64,000 nt of DNA from Catenovulum agarivorans DS-2 (GCF_000568405.1 NZ_ARZY01000025.1:1-64000); one strand, 5' to 3'; counted from the stretch's first letter, positions 1 through 16,471 are shown. Translations and numbers: made by a program. The notes: generated by a model not told the origin, from the letters alone.

Positions 1-68
1 CTATTTATTGCTTAACTGATCGGCATTAAGCGCCAGCTGGGTTTTTTAATCGGTTTAAATTATTTAGT

Positions 69-5961
<5,893 letters not shown>

Positions 5962-6110
5962 TCAAAACCTCCGAGGCCCATGGGTTTCTGCGTACGGCTT
6001 GCAAAGTTAGTACGTAAAGTTAATTACGACGACATTACGTGCGCATCGCTACCATGTATTTTCATTCAGTTAAATTTTCGACAGAACCTAATACGATAAT
6101 GTTTTCTCGC

Positions 6111-6138
6111 ATTAAAATCAATCTATTCGATCTTGCAA
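6111..6138 (-). promoter_or_regulatory. Putative gltB promoter
   Basis: Read on the minus strand, TTGCAA (6133-6138) and TTTAAT (6111-6116) are separated by 16 bp and would give a leader of about 145 nt for gltB. This is a sigma70-like match found by eye. The rest of the 367-bp gltB-folE2 gap holds the inverted repeat at 6282-6319 and a small GCCGA/TCGGC hairpin near 6185-6199. I see no reading frame of note in it. Confidence 0.4.
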
Positions 6139-6281
6139 TACTTGTCTCTCAACACGCCATTGTGTCGATATATGTGATTATGTTGCCGAGTTTTTCGGCC
6201 AAAATGTAGTTAACTTCTATTAAAATGATGTTTGGCTTAAATGGCTCCACGCAATCATTTTTTTATAGTTGACTAATTTTA

Positions 6282-6319
6282 ATTCAATTTTAATGAATAA
6301 ACATTCATTAAAATTGAAT
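6282..6319. repeat. 17-bp perfect inverted repeat between folE2 and gltB
   Basis: Arms ATTCAATTTTAATGAAT (6282-6298) and its exact reverse complement (6303-6319) flank a 4-nt AAAC loop. It begins 9 bp past the folE2 stop and could be the folE2 transcription end, but no strong T-run follows on the minus strand and the arms are almost pure A/T. It could equally be an operator upstream of gltB. Confidence 0.7.
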
Positions 6320-6328
6320 ATGTATATT

Positions 6329-7258
6329 CTAGTAGGCTCTATACCCGCCCGCTATTCCTTTGGTTGAAACACTCACTGCATCGTGCGCATGCAATGATTC
6401 GTAATGGTTAACTCTAATCCAGAAATCTAAATAACCAGGTATTTGGTTTAACGCGTGTTTTAAGCGTCTGCCAGCGTCTTCACAAAACATTAAGTTTTGT
6501 CCATTTAACCGTGCAAACTCTTGCTCGTCTTCACGTTTTACCGCTGCTTGTACCGGCGTTTTTAATGCTTGTTCAACAGTGTCGACGATATCGGTAATTG
6601 GAAAACCCGTTACTTCATCTGCTAGTTTAACTTTTACTTCGGCAATGCTGCGTTGGCTATGTGGGGTTGCCACAATGCCTTCGGTCGTACCTAACCATTG
6701 TCTAACTTCTTTCGCATCCAACGCATTTTCTTCTCCAAACTTTTCACTGAAAGCTTGTTGAATAAGTTGGCGTGCTAAAGCCGCCGAACATGGGCAAGTC
6801 GATGAGTATGGTACATCGACCTGCATTTCGGTCGTTATTTGGCCTTCAGCAAAATAGCCAATAATGGTAACAGGGTAGGCTTTCCAACCTTGTTTGCCAC
6901 TAATGAGTGAACGACGACGCATATGATAGTCAAAAGTAAACTTTACGAAAGCTTTATCACTCAGCTCTTCGTGACTATCAATGAAGTCATTCAGTAGTTG
7001 AGTTAAACTTTCTTTGGTTAAACTACCTTCCGTTGAAAGCTGATCCAGCAATAAATACAAGCGAGACATGTGAATACCTTTAGCTTTCGCCTGAGTTAGA
7101 TTCACAAAAGCTTCAACACGTGCACTGACTGCGCGTTCATGTTCGTCTTTTGCTGCAATCATTATCGGCACTTCAATTTCGCTCATGCCTACCCAATCTA
7201 ATTCGCCCTCATGTTGGGCTGCGGATTGGTTGGCGATGTCAGGCATAGAAGTTGGCAT
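6329..7258 (-). CDS. folE2: GTP cyclohydrolase FolE2 (type IB)
   Basis: Converts GTP to dihydroneopterin triphosphate, the first step of tetrahydrofolate and queuosine-type pathways. FolE2 enzymes are distinct from FolE and do not depend strictly on zinc. The 309-aa product carries the family's STCPCSAA segment with the metal-binding cysteine (near residue 157), and the C-terminal FEDAGR-like stretch ([11 protein letters not shown]) and HAHDAVS. Start ATG at 7258 has GGAG 5 nt upstream. It is monocistronic. FolE2 genes are often Zur-regulated; I looked for a Zur-type palindrome upstream and did not find one. Confidence 0.93.
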   Translation of the reverse strand: MPTSMPDIANQSAAQHEGELDWVGMSEIEVPIMIAAKDEHERAVSARVEAFVNLTQAKAKGIHMSRLYLLLDQLSTEGSLTKESLTQLLNDFIDSHEELSDKAFVKFTFDYHMRRRSLISGKQGWKAYPVTIIGYFAEGQITTEMQVDVPYSSTCPCSAALARQLIQQAFSEKFGEENALDAKEVRQWLGTTEGIVATPHSQRSIAEVKVKLADEVTGFPITDIVDTVEQALKTPVQAAVKREDEQEFARLNGQNLMFCEDAGRRLKHALNQIPGYLDFWIRVNHYESLHAHDAVSVSTKGIAGGYRAY

Positions 7259-7380
7259 TCATACTCCAAATTTAGCTGGTTAGATCATTACTCTGTTCAA
7301 AAAGGGCGCACTTTATACCATAAAAAGCGCAACTTGGCTGCGGATTTTTTTAATTTAGCAGGAAGTTTAGTTTAACAACG
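7259..7380 (-). promoter_or_regulatory. folE2 upstream region with possible promoter
   Basis: On the minus strand GGTATAAAG (about 7313-7321) is a plausible -10 element, but no good -35 box stands 16-18 bp upstream. Flanking GCGC tetranucleotides make a loose dyad around it. The gap otherwise holds the hairpin at 7389-7422. Confidence 0.3.
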
Positions 7381-7388
7381 AATTAAAT

Positions 7389-7422
7389 GCGCAAAAACCA
7401 CTAAAGGTTAAGGTTTTTGCGC
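7389..7422 (-). terminator. Hairpin downstream of the GspE-like gene
   Basis: GCGCAAAAACC (7389-7399) pairs perfectly with GGTTTTTGCGC (7412-7422) over a 12-nt loop. It begins 34 bp past the stop of the GspE-like gene and is likely its transcription end. The following minus-strand bases are only moderately T-rich. Confidence 0.55.
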
Positions 7423-7456
7423 TTAACTTAATCGATTTTTTCTATTGGTTATGGCG

Positions 7457-9691
7457 CTAATCTTCAGCAGCGGTAATTTTTTGAAGCTGAGCAAAATCAG
7501 TATCGCCTTGTAATACTTTGATTATGCCATCTTGCACCAATGTGCGCATACCATCTTGAATGCATTGCACTTTCATTTCTGGTACAGATGCTTCTTTATA
7601 TACAAGTTGTCGCAGCGCCGGCGTCATTCGCAGTAATTCATGTATACCCGTTCGGCCTTTATAACCAGAATGGGCGCAGTGATCGCAGCCTGCTGCTTTA
7701 TATAACTTCAGTTCGGCAGTGTTTATGCCCAGTTCATCGAAATATTCTTCACCGTATTGGCGGCGCAAAAATTCTAATTCGACAGCGTCTGGTTGATATT
7801 GCTGTTTACACGCTTTGCATAGTGTTCGAATAAGGCGTTGAGCCAATATACCTAAACAAGCATCTGAAAAGTTAACTGGGTCTAAACCTAAGTCTAATAA
7901 ACGAGTTATGGTTTCTGGTGCAGAATTTGTATGCAATGTCGATAACACTAGGTGACCAGTTAGTGATGCTTCAACACCTGCATGCGCGGTTTCTCGGTCA
8001 CGCATTTCACCAATTAATATAATGTCTGGGTCGGCGCGTAAAAAAGCCCGAAGCGCGGTTTTGAAATCAAACCCTATTTTGTTATTCATTTGCACTTGTT
8101 GCAAACCGGGCTGAGTGATCTCTACTGGGTCTTCGGCTGTCCAAATTTTCTTATCTGGTGTATTCAATTTACCCAATACCGCGTGCAATGTAGTGGTTTT
8201 ACCTGAACCCGTTGGACCGACAACTAATAGAATTCCATGCGGATGTTGAATTAACTGATCCAGCATTTGATAGTTGCGTTGCGATAAATTCAGTGCACTG
8301 AAAGGCATTGCACCGCCCGAGGCTAAAATACGCATTACCACACCTTCACCAAATACCGTGGGTATAGTTGCTACACGCACCTCAACCAAATTACCATTTA
8401 TTTTAACCGCGAATTTGCCATCTTGTGGTAGACGTTTTTCTGCAATATCTAACCGAGCCAATATCTTAATTCTTGCTATGGTCGCTGCATGATGCGAATG
8501 TGGAATTTGGATAATTTCTTGGCAGACACCGTCAATACGCATTCTAACTTTAGTCGGTGATTTTCCTTTACCTGGGTCAATATGAATATCAGAAGCGTCT
8601 AACCGTTTGCCATCTTGTAATACGCGATTGACCAAACGCACGACTGCGGGCGCCTCTTCATTTGGACTGTCATCATCGGAAATGTCGCCATCGTCAGTGG
8701 CGTCTTCGATTTCATCTAAAATTTCACCCAGTTCAGCGGAGTTATCCTCTGTAGCACCAGAGCCACCAATCAACTTTAAGATATCGTCCGGTAGCGCTAC
8801 ACACAACTCATAATTGACCAAGCCAGTAGCACTTTCTACTTCTAACAGTAGCGTTGCATTCGTGGGTTGAGCCATAACTATTATTGGGTGCATTTCAGGG
8901 TTGGCTAAAATGACCACCAAATTCTTTCGTTTGTATTGAGTATTTAAGTGGTTATTCGCCGGGTGAGGCTGCAATGTCGTATTGGCATTGATGTATTTAA
9001 CTTGATAATAAACTTCGAGTGATTTGCCTATATCCGCATTTTGTAGTTTGACATCTTCAAGCAAGCGACGAATTAAATCGGAATAGTCTTTTGCTTGTTC
9101 TTCGCAAGCGCTCAGTTGCTTTTGGCTAATAAGCTGTTCGTGAACCAAGTATTCAAATGGCGCTTTAGTACCGCCTAATTCGTATCTAAACTTTTGTCCT
9201 AAGAATGATGCGAGTTCATAAGCTTTTTCTTTGTCGGTATCGTCGAAACATGGTTTATTGGTAACATTAATTAGCTGCAATACCCCAAGCAATACATCAT
9301 TGGCGATTATTGGCACCACCAACATATTGCGCGATTTAAAATTAGTTTGTTTATCAAACCGAGATGCAAATTTAAGCTTAGGGTGAATCATTTGTAGTTC
9401 TGCCGAATCGTAGGGATCTTGAATAATCAATGGCTCTTTACTAAATGCGACATACCCAGCAATAGATTGTGGACCAATTGGAACGCGTATTTCCTTTAAC
9501 TCATTGCCTGATTTGTATCGAGAGACTATGTCGTAACTGTTTTTGTTGCGTTGATAGACTGTCATGCGTTCACAGTTAAACAGCACCAATATTTCCGCTT
9601 CAAGTTTGGGTAAAATATCCGCAAAATGGGTGCTTTGGTGGATTTCTCGTAATAAACGGGTGAGGTTTTGGTAAAATTTATTGTCTGTCAT
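7457..9691 (-). CDS. GAF-domain GspE/PulE-family secretion/pilus ATPase, orphan
   Basis: A 744-aa AAA+ ATPase of the type II secretion/type IV pilus assembly family. Residues about 15-170 form a GAF-like domain in place of the usual N-terminal GspE/MshE domain. A middle region and a very acidic linker (about 315-347) lead to the ATPase core, with Walker A GPTGSGKTT (492-500), Walker B DIILIGEM (556-563) and the LHTN histidine motif near 586. The C-terminal zinc tetracysteine is present (CKAC near 630, CDHC near 683, then GYKGRTG). No pilus or secretion genes lie nearby, so its partner machine is unknown. The family assignment is secure; the biological role is not. Confidence 0.85.
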   Translation of the reverse strand: MTDNKFYQNLTRLLREIHQSTHFADILPKLEAEILVLFNCERMTVYQRNKNSYDIVSRYKSGNELKEIRVPIGPQSIAGYVAFSKEPLIIQDPYDSAELQMIHPKLKFASRFDKQTNFKSRNMLVVPIIANDVLLGVLQLINVTNKPCFDDTDKEKAYELASFLGQKFRYELGGTKAPFEYLVHEQLISQKQLSACEEQAKDYSDLIRRLLEDVKLQNADIGKSLEVYYQVKYINANTTLQPHPANNHLNTQYKRKNLVVILANPEMHPIIVMAQPTNATLLLEVESATGLVNYELCVALPDDILKLIGGSGATEDNSAELGEILDEIEDATDDGDISDDDSPNEEAPAVVRLVNRVLQDGKRLDASDIHIDPGKGKSPTKVRMRIDGVCQEIIQIPHSHHAATIARIKILARLDIAEKRLPQDGKFAVKINGNLVEVRVATIPTVFGEGVVMRILASGGAMPFSALNLSQRNYQMLDQLIQHPHGILLVVGPTGSGKTTTLHAVLGKLNTPDKKIWTAEDPVEITQPGLQQVQMNNKIGFDFKTALRAFLRADPDIILIGEMRDRETAHAGVEASLTGHLVLSTLHTNSAPETITRLLDLGLDPVNFSDACLGILAQRLIRTLCKACKQQYQPDAVELEFLRRQYGEEYFDELGINTAELKLYKAAGCDHCAHSGYKGRTGIHELLRMTPALRQLVYKEASVPEMKVQCIQDGMRTLVQDGIIKVLQGDTDFAQLQKITAAED

Positions 9692-9726
9692 ATGCTGTAC
9701 AGGTCCCTAACGCCTTGTTATTTTTG

Positions 9727-9732
9727 AGTATA
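9727..9732 (-). promoter_or_regulatory. Possible -10 box of the GspE-like gene
   Basis: Minus-strand GGGTATACT is a good -10 match 35 bp before the ATG at 9691, but the -35 region (TCGCAA-like) is weak. Confidence 0.3.
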
Positions 9733-9823
9733 CCCAAGCCATAAGAAATTGCGAGGATCTCGCTTAGCGCGGTTCAACAAAAATAACTAGCTAGAAATTT
9801 AAGATAAAACAATCAACTTTACG

Positions 9824-9851
9824 TTGCATTCAGGCAGAAAGTTTGTATAAT
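9824..9851 (+). promoter_or_regulatory. S10 operon promoter
   Basis: TTGCAT (9824-9829), a 16-bp spacer and a consensus TATAAT (9846-9851) make the strongest promoter in this gap. Transcription would start near 9858, giving an approximately 215-nt leader before rpsJ. Confidence 0.75.
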
Positions 9852-9857
9852 TCGCCA

Positions 9858-10384
<527 letters not shown>

Positions 10385-10414
10385 CAGCAATTTGAAAGTT
10401 AAGAGGTTTTAAAC

Positions 10415-11053
10415 ATGGCTATTGGTTTAGTCGGACGTAAAGTAGGTATGACTCGCATCTTCACTGAAGATGGAGCGTCTGTACCTGTTACGGTCATCGA
10501 AGTTGAAGCCAACCGTGTCACTCAGGTTAAAACTGTCGATTCAGACGGTTACCGTGCACTTCAGGTTACCACTGGCGCGAAGAAAGCAAGTCGCGTTAAT
10601 AAAGCACAAGCAGGTCACTTTGCTAAAGCAAATGTTGAAGCTGGTCGTGGTTTATGGGAATTCCGTCTAGAAGACGGCGAAGGCGAGGGCATCGAAGTTG
10701 GTTCAGAGATTAAAGTAGAACTTTTCTCTGAAATTAAAAAAGTAGACGTTACTGGTACTTCTAAAGGTAAAGGTTTCGCGGGTGCAATCAAGCGTTGGAA
10801 TTTCCACCGTCAAGATATGACTCACGGTAACTCACTTTCTCACCGTGCACCAGGTTCAATTGGTCAAAACCAATCACCAGGTAAAGTATTCAAAGGTAAG
10901 AAAATGGCCGGTCACATGGGCGCTGAGCGTGTAACGACTCAAAACCTAGAAGTTGTACGCGTTGACGCAGAACGTAACTTATTGTTAGTAAAAGGTGCAG
11001 TACCTGGTGCTACCAATGGTAACGTTATCGTTAAACCAGCGGTTAAAGCTTAG
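10415..11053 (+). CDS. rplC: 50S ribosomal protein L3
   Basis: Primary 23S-binding protein near the peptidyl transferase centre, 212 aa. The conserved loop [17 protein letters not shown] carries the glutamine that PrmB methylates in E. coli. It follows rpsJ by 30 nt with an AAGAGG Shine-Dalgarno. Confidence 0.98.
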   Translation: MAIGLVGRKVGMTRIFTEDGASVPVTVIEVEANRVTQVKTVDSDGYRALQVTTGAKKASRVNKAQAGHFAKANVEAGRGLWEFRLEDGEGEGIEVGSEIKVELFSEIKKVDVTGTSKGKGFAGAIKRWNFHRQDMTHGNSLSHRAPGSIGQNQSPGKVFKGKKMAGHMGAERVTTQNLEVVRVDAERNLLLVKGAVPGATNGNVIVKPAVKA

Positions 11054-11070
11054 TCTAGAGGAGACAGATG

Positions 11071-11676
11071 ATGGAATTAGCATTAAAAGACGCATCTGGC
11101 GCGCTTGAAGTTTCTGACGCTACCTTTGGACGTGAGTTTAACGAAGCTTTAGTGCATCAAGTTGTAGTTGCATACGCAGCAGCAGCTCGCCAAGGTTCGC
11201 GCAAGCAAAAAACTCGTGCAGAAGTAACTGGTACAACAGCAAAACCTTTCCGCCAAAAAGGAACAGGTCGCGCTCGTGCTGGTACTGTTAAGAGCCCAAT
11301 TTGGCGCTCTGGTGGTGTAACTTTCGCTGCTCGTCCTCAGGACCACAGCCAGAAAGTTAACCGTAAAATGTACCGTGGCGCAATCCGCAGCATTTTATCT
11401 GAATTAGTTCGTCAAGAGCGTTTAGTTGTTGTTGAACAGTTCAGTGTAGACTCTCCAAAAACTAAAGCATTAGTTGCTAAGTTAAACGAGTTAGAGTTAA
11501 GCGACGTATTAATCGTAGCAGAAGAAGTTGAAGAGAACTTATTCTTAGCGGCACGTAACTTAGTTAAAGTTGACGTACGTGATACTCAAGGTATCGACCC
11601 TGTTAGCTTAATTGCATTCGAAAAAGTGTTAATCACAGCTGGTGCGGTTAAGAAACTTGAGGAGGCGTTAGCATGA
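11071..11676 (+). CDS. rplD: 50S ribosomal protein L4
   Basis: L4 lines the exit tunnel and is the expected autogenous repressor of this operon in gammaproteobacteria. The extended loop is recognisable ([19 protein letters not shown]). Tandem ATGs occur at 11068 and 11071; I chose the second (201 aa) because it aligns with the E. coli MELVLKDA start and sits 7 nt from GGAG. The last 4 nt overlap rplW. Confidence 0.98.
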   Translation: MELALKDASGALEVSDATFGREFNEALVHQVVVAYAAAARQGSRKQKTRAEVTGTTAKPFRQKGTGRARAGTVKSPIWRSGGVTFAARPQDHSQKVNRKMYRGAIRSILSELVRQERLVVVEQFSVDSPKTKALVAKLNELELSDVLIVAEEVEENLFLAARNLVKVDVRDTQGIDPVSLIAFEKVLITAGAVKKLEEALA

Positions 11677-11978
11677 TCAGTCAAGAACGTTGTCTAAAAG
11701 TCATTTTAGGTCCACACATTTCTGAAAAAGCAACGGTTACAGCTGAAACTCAAAATACTATCGTATTTAAAGTAGTTAAAGATGCAACTAAAGCAGAAGT
11801 AAAAGCTGCTGTAGAAGCTTTATTCGAAGACGTAAAAGTTGAAAGCGTAACAACTGTAAACGTGAAAGGTAAAACTAAGCGTTTCGGTGCGCGTTTCGGT
11901 CGCCGTAGCGATTGGAAAAAAGCCTACGTTAAACTTGCTGAAGGTAGCGAGTTAGACTTCGTTGGCGGCGCTGAGTAA
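11673..11978 (+). CDS. rplW: 50S ribosomal protein L23
   Basis: 101-aa L23, located at the tunnel exit where trigger factor and SRP dock. It matches the family from the N-terminus ([10 protein letters not shown]) and through the basic loop [14 protein letters not shown]. Its ATG overlaps the rplD stop in an ATGA arrangement, which implies coupled translation. Confidence 0.97.
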   Translation: MISQERCLKVILGPHISEKATVTAETQNTIVFKVVKDATKAEVKAAVEALFEDVKVESVTTVNVKGKTKRFGARFGRRSDWKKAYVKLAEGSELDFVGGAE

Positions 11979-11994
11979 CAGGAGGATATGACAA

Positions 11995-12819
11995 ATGGCT
12001 ATAGTTAAGTGTAAGCCTACTTCTCCGGGTCGTCGCCATGTAGTTAAAGTGGTTAACCCAGAGTTGCACAAAGGTGCACCATACGCTCCTTTGCTAGAAA
12101 AAAATTCAAAGTCTGGTGGTCGTAACAACAATGGTCGTATTACTGTACGTCACATCGGCGGTGGTCATAAAAATCACTACCGTGTTATCGACTTCAAACG
12201 TAACAAAGACGGTATCCCAGCTAAAGTTGAGCGTTTGGAATATGATCCAAACCGTAGCGCGAACATCGCGTTAGTACTTTATGCAGATGGTGAGCGTCGT
12301 TACATTCTTGCGCCTAAAGGCATAAGTGCTGGTGATGCAATTGCTTCTGGTGTTGATGCACCAATCAAAGCAGGTAACACATTACCAATGCGTAACATTC
12401 CTGTTGGTACAACTGTTCACGCAGTTGAATTACAACCAGGTAAAGGTGCGCAAATTGCTCGCTCTGCAGGTGCATACGTACAAATCGTAGCGCGTGAAGG
12501 TGCATATGTAACTGTGCGTTTACGTTCAGGTGAAATGCGTAAAGTATTAGCTGACTGCCGTGCAACTATCGGTGAAGTTGGTAATGCTGAACACATGTTA
12601 CGTCAATTGGGTAAAGCTGGTGCAAAACGCTGGCGTGGTGTGCGACCTACAGTTCGTGGTGTTGCAATGAACCCGGTTGATCACCCACACGGTGGTGGTG
12701 AAGGTCGTACTTCTGGTGGCCGTCATCCAGTATCACCTTGGGGTACACCTACTAAAGGTTACAAAACTCGTAAGAACAAGCGTACTGATAAATATATCGT
12801 GCGTCGTCGTAATAAATAA
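11995..12819 (+). CDS. rplB: 50S ribosomal protein L2
   Basis: 274-aa L2, needed for subunit joining and peptidyl transferase activity. The conserved C-terminal region [19 protein letters not shown] contains the functionally important histidine. Gap of 16 nt after rplW with AGGAGG-like Shine-Dalgarno; standard length. Confidence 0.98.
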   Translation: MAIVKCKPTSPGRRHVVKVVNPELHKGAPYAPLLEKNSKSGGRNNNGRITVRHIGGGHKNHYRVIDFKRNKDGIPAKVERLEYDPNRSANIALVLYADGERRYILAPKGISAGDAIASGVDAPIKAGNTLPMRNIPVGTTVHAVELQPGKGAQIARSAGAYVQIVAREGAYVTVRLRSGEMRKVLADCRATIGEVGNAEHMLRQLGKAGAKRWRGVRPTVRGVAMNPVDHPHGGGEGRTSGGRHPVSPWGTPTKGYKTRKNKRTDKYIVRRRNK

Positions 12820-12826
12820 TTTGTGA

Positions 12827-13114
<288 letters not shown>

Positions 13115-13124
13115 GGGGTGAATG

Positions 13125-13466
13125 ATGCAAGTTTTAGCTAAACACAAATTTGCCCGCCTTTCTCCTCAGAAAGGTCGTTTGGTTGCAGATCAAGTGCGCG
13201 GTTTGCCTGTAGCACAAGCATTAGACATTTTGTCTTTCAGCCCGAAAAAAGGCGCTGATTTAATCAAAAAAGTATTAATGTCTGCTATTGCTAACGCTGA
13301 GCACAATGAAGGTGCTGATATCGATGAATTGTCTGTGGCAAAAATCTTTGTAGATGAAGGCCCAGTAATGAAGCGTATTAGACCACGTGCTAAAGGCCGT
13401 GCTGACCGTATCATCAAGCGTACTAGCCACATCACTGTGGTTGTAGCGGATAGTCAAGGAGAATAA
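13125..13466 (+). CDS. rplV: 50S ribosomal protein L22
   Basis: 113-aa L22; its long beta-hairpin ([18 protein letters not shown]) lines the exit tunnel and is the site of macrolide-resistance changes in other species. Two consecutive ATGs exist (13122, 13125). The second gives better spacing from AAGGGG and aligns with the E. coli start, so I use it. It ends 2 nt before rpsC. Confidence 0.97.
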   Translation: MQVLAKHKFARLSPQKGRLVADQVRGLPVAQALDILSFSPKKGADLIKKVLMSAIANAEHNEGADIDELSVAKIFVDEGPVMKRIRPRAKGRADRIIKRTSHITVVVADSQGE

Positions 13467-13468
13467 TT

Positions 13469-14188
13469 ATGGGTCAGAAAGTACATCCTACCGGTATTCG
13501 CCTTGGTATCACTAAACCATGGAGTGCTACTTGGTATGCCGGTTCACAAGAATTTGCTAGCACGTTAAATAGCGATTTCCAAGTACGTAAGTACTTAACT
13601 GAAGAATTGAAAAAAGCTTCAGTTTCACGCATCGTTATTGAGCGTCCAGCTAAGAGTATTCGTGTGACTATTCACACAGCTCGTCCTGGTATCGTAATTG
13701 GTAAAAAAGGCGAAGACGTTGAAAAACTTCGCGTTAAAGTTGCTCAGTTAGCAGGTGTACCTGCACAGATCAACATTAGTGAAGTTCGTAAGCCTGAGTT
13801 AGATGCTAACTTAGTAGCTGAAGGCATCGCTAGCCAATTAGAGCGTCGTGTTATGTTCCGTCGCGCTATGAAGCGTGCTGTTCAAAACGCAATGCGTTTA
13901 GGCGCTAAAGGTATCAAAGTTGAAGTTAGCGGCCGTTTAGGTGGTGCTGAAATTGCACGTGCTGAATGGTACCGTGAAGGTCGTGTTCCTCTTCACACTT
14001 TACGTGCAGATATCGATTACGCGACTGCAGAAGCTTTAACTACTTACGGTATCATCGGTGTTAAAGTTTGGATCTTCAAAGGTGAAGTATTAGGTGGTTT
14101 ACCACTTGCTAACGCACCAGTTGAAGAGCCTAAGAAAAACGAGCGCAAGCCTAAAGGCAAGTCTCGTAAGCCGCAAGGAGATCGTTAA
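13469..14188 (+). CDS. rpsC: 30S ribosomal protein S3
   Basis: 239-aa S3 at the mRNA entry pore. The type II KH motif [14 protein letters not shown] is near residue 72. The C-terminus is a lysine/arginine-rich extension (after about residue 215), slightly longer than in E. coli. The stop and the rplP start share one base (TAATG). Confidence 0.98.
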   Translation: MGQKVHPTGIRLGITKPWSATWYAGSQEFASTLNSDFQVRKYLTEELKKASVSRIVIERPAKSIRVTIHTARPGIVIGKKGEDVEKLRVKVAQLAGVPAQINISEVRKPELDANLVAEGIASQLERRVMFRRAMKRAVQNAMRLGAKGIKVEVSGRLGGAEIARAEWYREGRVPLHTLRADIDYATAEALTTYGIIGVKVWIFKGEVLGGLPLANAPVEEPKKNERKPKGKSRKPQGDR

Positions 14189-14601
14189 TGTTACAGCCAA
14201 AAAGAACCAAGTTTCGCAAGCAGTTTAAATTGCGTAACCGCGGTGCTGCCACCAGCGGTAACAAAGTAAGCTTCGGTAGCTTTGGCTTAAAAGCAACTGA
14301 ACGTGGTCGTATGACTGCGCGTCAGATTGAAGCTGCACGTCGTGCGATGACTCGTCACGTTAAGCGTCAAGGTAAAATCTGGATCCGTGTATTCCCAGAC
14401 AAGCCAATTACTAAAAAGCCGCTTGAAGTACGTATGGGTAAAGGTAAAGGTAGTGTTGAATACTGGGTATGCCAAATTCAGCCAGGTCGTATGTTATACG
14501 AAATGGAAGGTGTTCCAGAAGAATTGGCACGTGAAGCTTTTGCTTTAGCAGCAGCAAAGTTGCCATTTAAAACAACCTTTGTAACTCGGACGGTAATGTA
14601 A
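14188..14601 (+). CDS. rplP: 50S ribosomal protein L16
   Basis: 137-aa L16, which organises the A- and P-site tRNA region and is needed for late 50S assembly. [12 protein letters not shown] start and the [13 protein letters not shown] segment are typical. One-base overlaps with rpsC and rpmC imply tight coupling. Confidence 0.98.
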   Translation: MLQPKRTKFRKQFKLRNRGAATSGNKVSFGSFGLKATERGRMTARQIEAARRAMTRHVKRQGKIWIRVFPDKPITKKPLEVRMGKGKGSVEYWVCQIQPGRMLYEMEGVPEELAREAFALAAAKLPFKTTFVTRTVM

Positions 14602-14792
14602 TGAACGCGAACGAATTAAAAGACAAATCAGTTGAAGAGTTAAAAGCTGAACTTTTAGAATTGTTACGTGAGCAATTTAACTTGCGTATGCAATTAAGCA
14701 CAGGTCAACTTTCTCAAACTCATTTATTGAAGCAAGTTCGTCGTAATATTGCACGTGTAAAAACTGTGTTAAATAGCAAGGCAGGTGCGTAA
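14601..14792 (+). CDS. rpmC: 50S ribosomal protein L29
   Basis: 63-aa helical protein at the tunnel exit, next to L23. Family motifs [16 protein letters not shown] and the [11 protein letters not shown] tail are intact. It shares one base with both neighbours. Confidence 0.97.
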   Translation: MNANELKDKSVEELKAELLELLREQFNLRMQLSTGQLSQTHLLKQVRRNIARVKTVLNSKAGA

Positions 14793-15052
14793 TGAGCGAA
14801 TCTAAAATCCGTACGCTTCAAGGGCGTGTAATTAGTGATAAAATGGACAAGTCTATCGTTGTAGCGATTGAGCGTTTTGTAAAACACCCAATCTACGGTA
14901 AATTTATCCGTCGTACGACTAAAATTCACGCTCACGATGAGTCAAACTCTTGTGGCCAAGGTGACGTAGTGACTATTCGCGAATGTCGTCCAATTTCTAA
15001 GAACAAATCTTGGACTTTGGTAGATATCGTAGAAAAAGCACAAAAAGCTTAA
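14792..15052 (+). CDS. rpsQ: 30S ribosomal protein S17
   Basis: 86-aa OB-fold protein that binds 16S helix 11 early in assembly. [14 protein letters not shown] and [18 protein letters not shown] are diagnostic. Last gene of the S10 operon; an intrinsic terminator follows 27 bp downstream. Confidence 0.98.
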   Translation: MSESKIRTLQGRVISDKMDKSIVVAIERFVKHPIYGKFIRRTTKIHAHDESNSCGQGDVVTIRECRPISKNKSWTLVDIVEKAQKA

Positions 15053-15079
15053 TAATTACCTTAGCTTAAATAAATTTCG

Positions 15080-15117
15080 AAAATGACCGGTACCTTTTTG
15101 GTTCCGGTCATTTTTTT
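15080..15117 (+). terminator. Intrinsic terminator between S10 and spc operons
   Basis: Arm 15080-15094 (AAAATGACCGGTACC) pairs with 15100-15114 through one mismatch over a TTTTT loop, and seven T residues begin at 15111. This is a textbook rho-independent terminator. It separates rpsQ from rplN, which are transcribed through in E. coli. Confidence 0.9.
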
Positions 15118-15118
15118 A

Positions 15119-15148
15119 TCTATGATTTTTAAAAACATGTGGTATAAT
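15119..15148 (+). promoter_or_regulatory. spc operon promoter (rplN)
   Basis: TATAAT at 15143-15148 is preceded by TGG, giving an extended -10 (TGGTATAAT), followed by a GC-rich discriminator (GCCGCGCCC) typical of stringently controlled promoters. The -35 region is weak. The predicted leader before rplN is about 58 nt. Confidence 0.75.
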
Positions 15149-15212
15149 GCCGCGCCCTTAAGGCAGCCAGGCCTAAAAGTGGGTGTTTTTTTTAATAGAA
15201 GCGGAGCACGAA

Positions 15213-15581
15213 ATGATCCAAATGCAAACAATGCTAGACGTTGCTGACAATAGCGGCGCTCGTAGCGTTCAATGTATCAAGGTTCTAGGTGGATCGCACC
15301 GCCGTTACGCAGGTGTAGGCGACATCATTAAAGTTACCGTTAAGGAAGCAAATCCTCGCGGTAAAGTTAAGAAAGGTGACGTATACAACGCGGTGGTCGT
15401 TCGCACCAGAAAAGGCGTTCGTCGTCAAGATGGTTCTTTGATCCGTTTTGATGGTAATGCTGCAGTACTTTTAAATACACAGCATGCGCCAATCGGTACA
15501 CGTATCTTTGGTCCAGTAACGCGTGAACTACGTACAGAAAAGTTCATGAAAATCGTTTCTCTGGCGCCAGAGGTTCTATAG
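15213..15581 (+). CDS. rplN: 50S ribosomal protein L14
   Basis: 122-aa L14, at the subunit interface. The ATG at 15213 ([18 protein letters not shown]) aligns exactly with E. coli; ten further upstream codons are open but unsupported, and GGAG lies at the right distance from the chosen start. First gene of the spc operon. Confidence 0.98.
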   Translation: MIQMQTMLDVADNSGARSVQCIKVLGGSHRRYAGVGDIIKVTVKEANPRGKVKKGDVYNAVVVRTRKGVRRQDGSLIRFDGNAAVLLNTQHAPIGTRIFGPVTRELRTEKFMKIVSLAPEVL

Positions 15582-15590
15582 GAGCTTATT

Positions 15591-15905
15591 ATGGCAGCAA
15601 AGATTCGTAGTAATGACCAAGTCATTGTAATCGCCGGTAAAGATAAAGGTAAAACTGGTAAAGTTTTATCTGTTTTAACGAGCGAAGATAAAGTAGTTGT
15701 TGAAGGTATCAACATGGTTAAAAAAGCAGTTCGTCCTAACCCAAATACGGGTGAGCAAGGCGGATTGGTTGACCGTGAAGCACCTTTACATGTTTCTAAT
15801 GTAGCGATCTTCAACCCAGCAACGGGTAAAGCGGATCGTGTAGGTTTTCGTGTGGAAGACGAAAAGAAAGTTCGTTTCTTTAAGTCTAACAACGAATTAA
15901 TCTAA
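15591..15905 (+). CDS. rplX: 50S ribosomal protein L24
   Basis: 104-aa assembly initiator of the 50S subunit with a KOW motif near the N-terminus ([16 protein letters not shown]). It follows rplN by 9 nt. Confidence 0.97.
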   Translation: MAAKIRSNDQVIVIAGKDKGKTGKVLSVLTSEDKVVVEGINMVKKAVRPNPNTGEQGGLVDREAPLHVSNVAIFNPATGKADRVGFRVEDEKKVRFFKSNNELI

Positions 15906-15924
15906 TTTTGTTTGGAGTATAACG

Positions 15925-16461
15925 ATGGCGAAACTGCATGATTTTTATAAAGATACAGTTGTTGCTGAATTGACCAAACAGTTCAGTTACAAAAGTATCA
16001 TGCAAGTCCCTCGGATCGAAAAGATCACCCTTAATATGGGTGTGGGCGAAGCGATTGCAGACAAAAAAGCTTTAGAATTTGCAGTAGCTGATTTAACAGC
16101 TATCGCAGGTCAAAAGCCAGTTGTATGTAAAGCTCGCAAGTCTGTAGCAGGCTTTAAAATCCGTGAAGGATATCCAATTGGTTGTAAAGTAACTCTACGT
16201 GGCGAGCGTATGTGGGAATTCTTAGAGCGTTTGATTTCCATTGCCATCCCACGTATCCGTGACTTCCGTGGCTTACCGTCTAAATTAGATGGCCGCGGTA
16301 ATTATAGCATGGGTGTACGCGAGCAAATTATCTTCCCAGAAATCGACTATGATAAAGTCGACAAAGTACGCGGTATGGATATTACTATCACTACCTCTGC
16401 GGGTTCTGACGAGGAAGGTCGTGCGTTGCTGGCTGCCTTTAACTTCCCGTTTAAGAAATAG
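15925..16461 (+). CDS. rplE: 50S ribosomal protein L5
   Basis: 178-aa 5S rRNA-binding protein of the central protuberance. [13 protein letters not shown] and the C-terminal [17 protein letters not shown] are conserved. Spacing of 19 nt from rplX; TTTGGAG Shine-Dalgarno. Confidence 0.98.
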   Translation: MAKLHDFYKDTVVAELTKQFSYKSIMQVPRIEKITLNMGVGEAIADKKALEFAVADLTAIAGQKPVVCKARKSVAGFKIREGYPIGCKVTLRGERMWEFLERLISIAIPRIRDFRGLPSKLDGRGNYSMGVREQIIFPEIDYDKVDKVRGMDITITTSAGSDEEGRALLAAFNFPFKK

Positions 16462-16471
16462 GTGTAGGGTT

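Noticed and set aside
1-68. Possible terminator ending in TTTTTT near position 45-52
   Set aside because: The only strong pairing is the self-palindrome CCAGCTGG, which cannot form a normal stem-loop; the window edge prevents judging the upstream gene.
7259-7456. Zur box upstream of folE2
   Set aside because: Zur control is common for folE2, but no matching TGTTATA-type palindrome is present.
9751-9763. GCGAG-GAT-CTCGC small hairpin near the GspE-like promoter
   Set aside because: Five-base stem with a 3-nt loop and no T-run; easily due to chance.
15425-15892. Long open frame antisense to rplN and rplX
   Set aside because: It overlaps two certain ribosomal genes, has no Shine-Dalgarno or family resemblance, and arises from codon bias of the genes beneath it.
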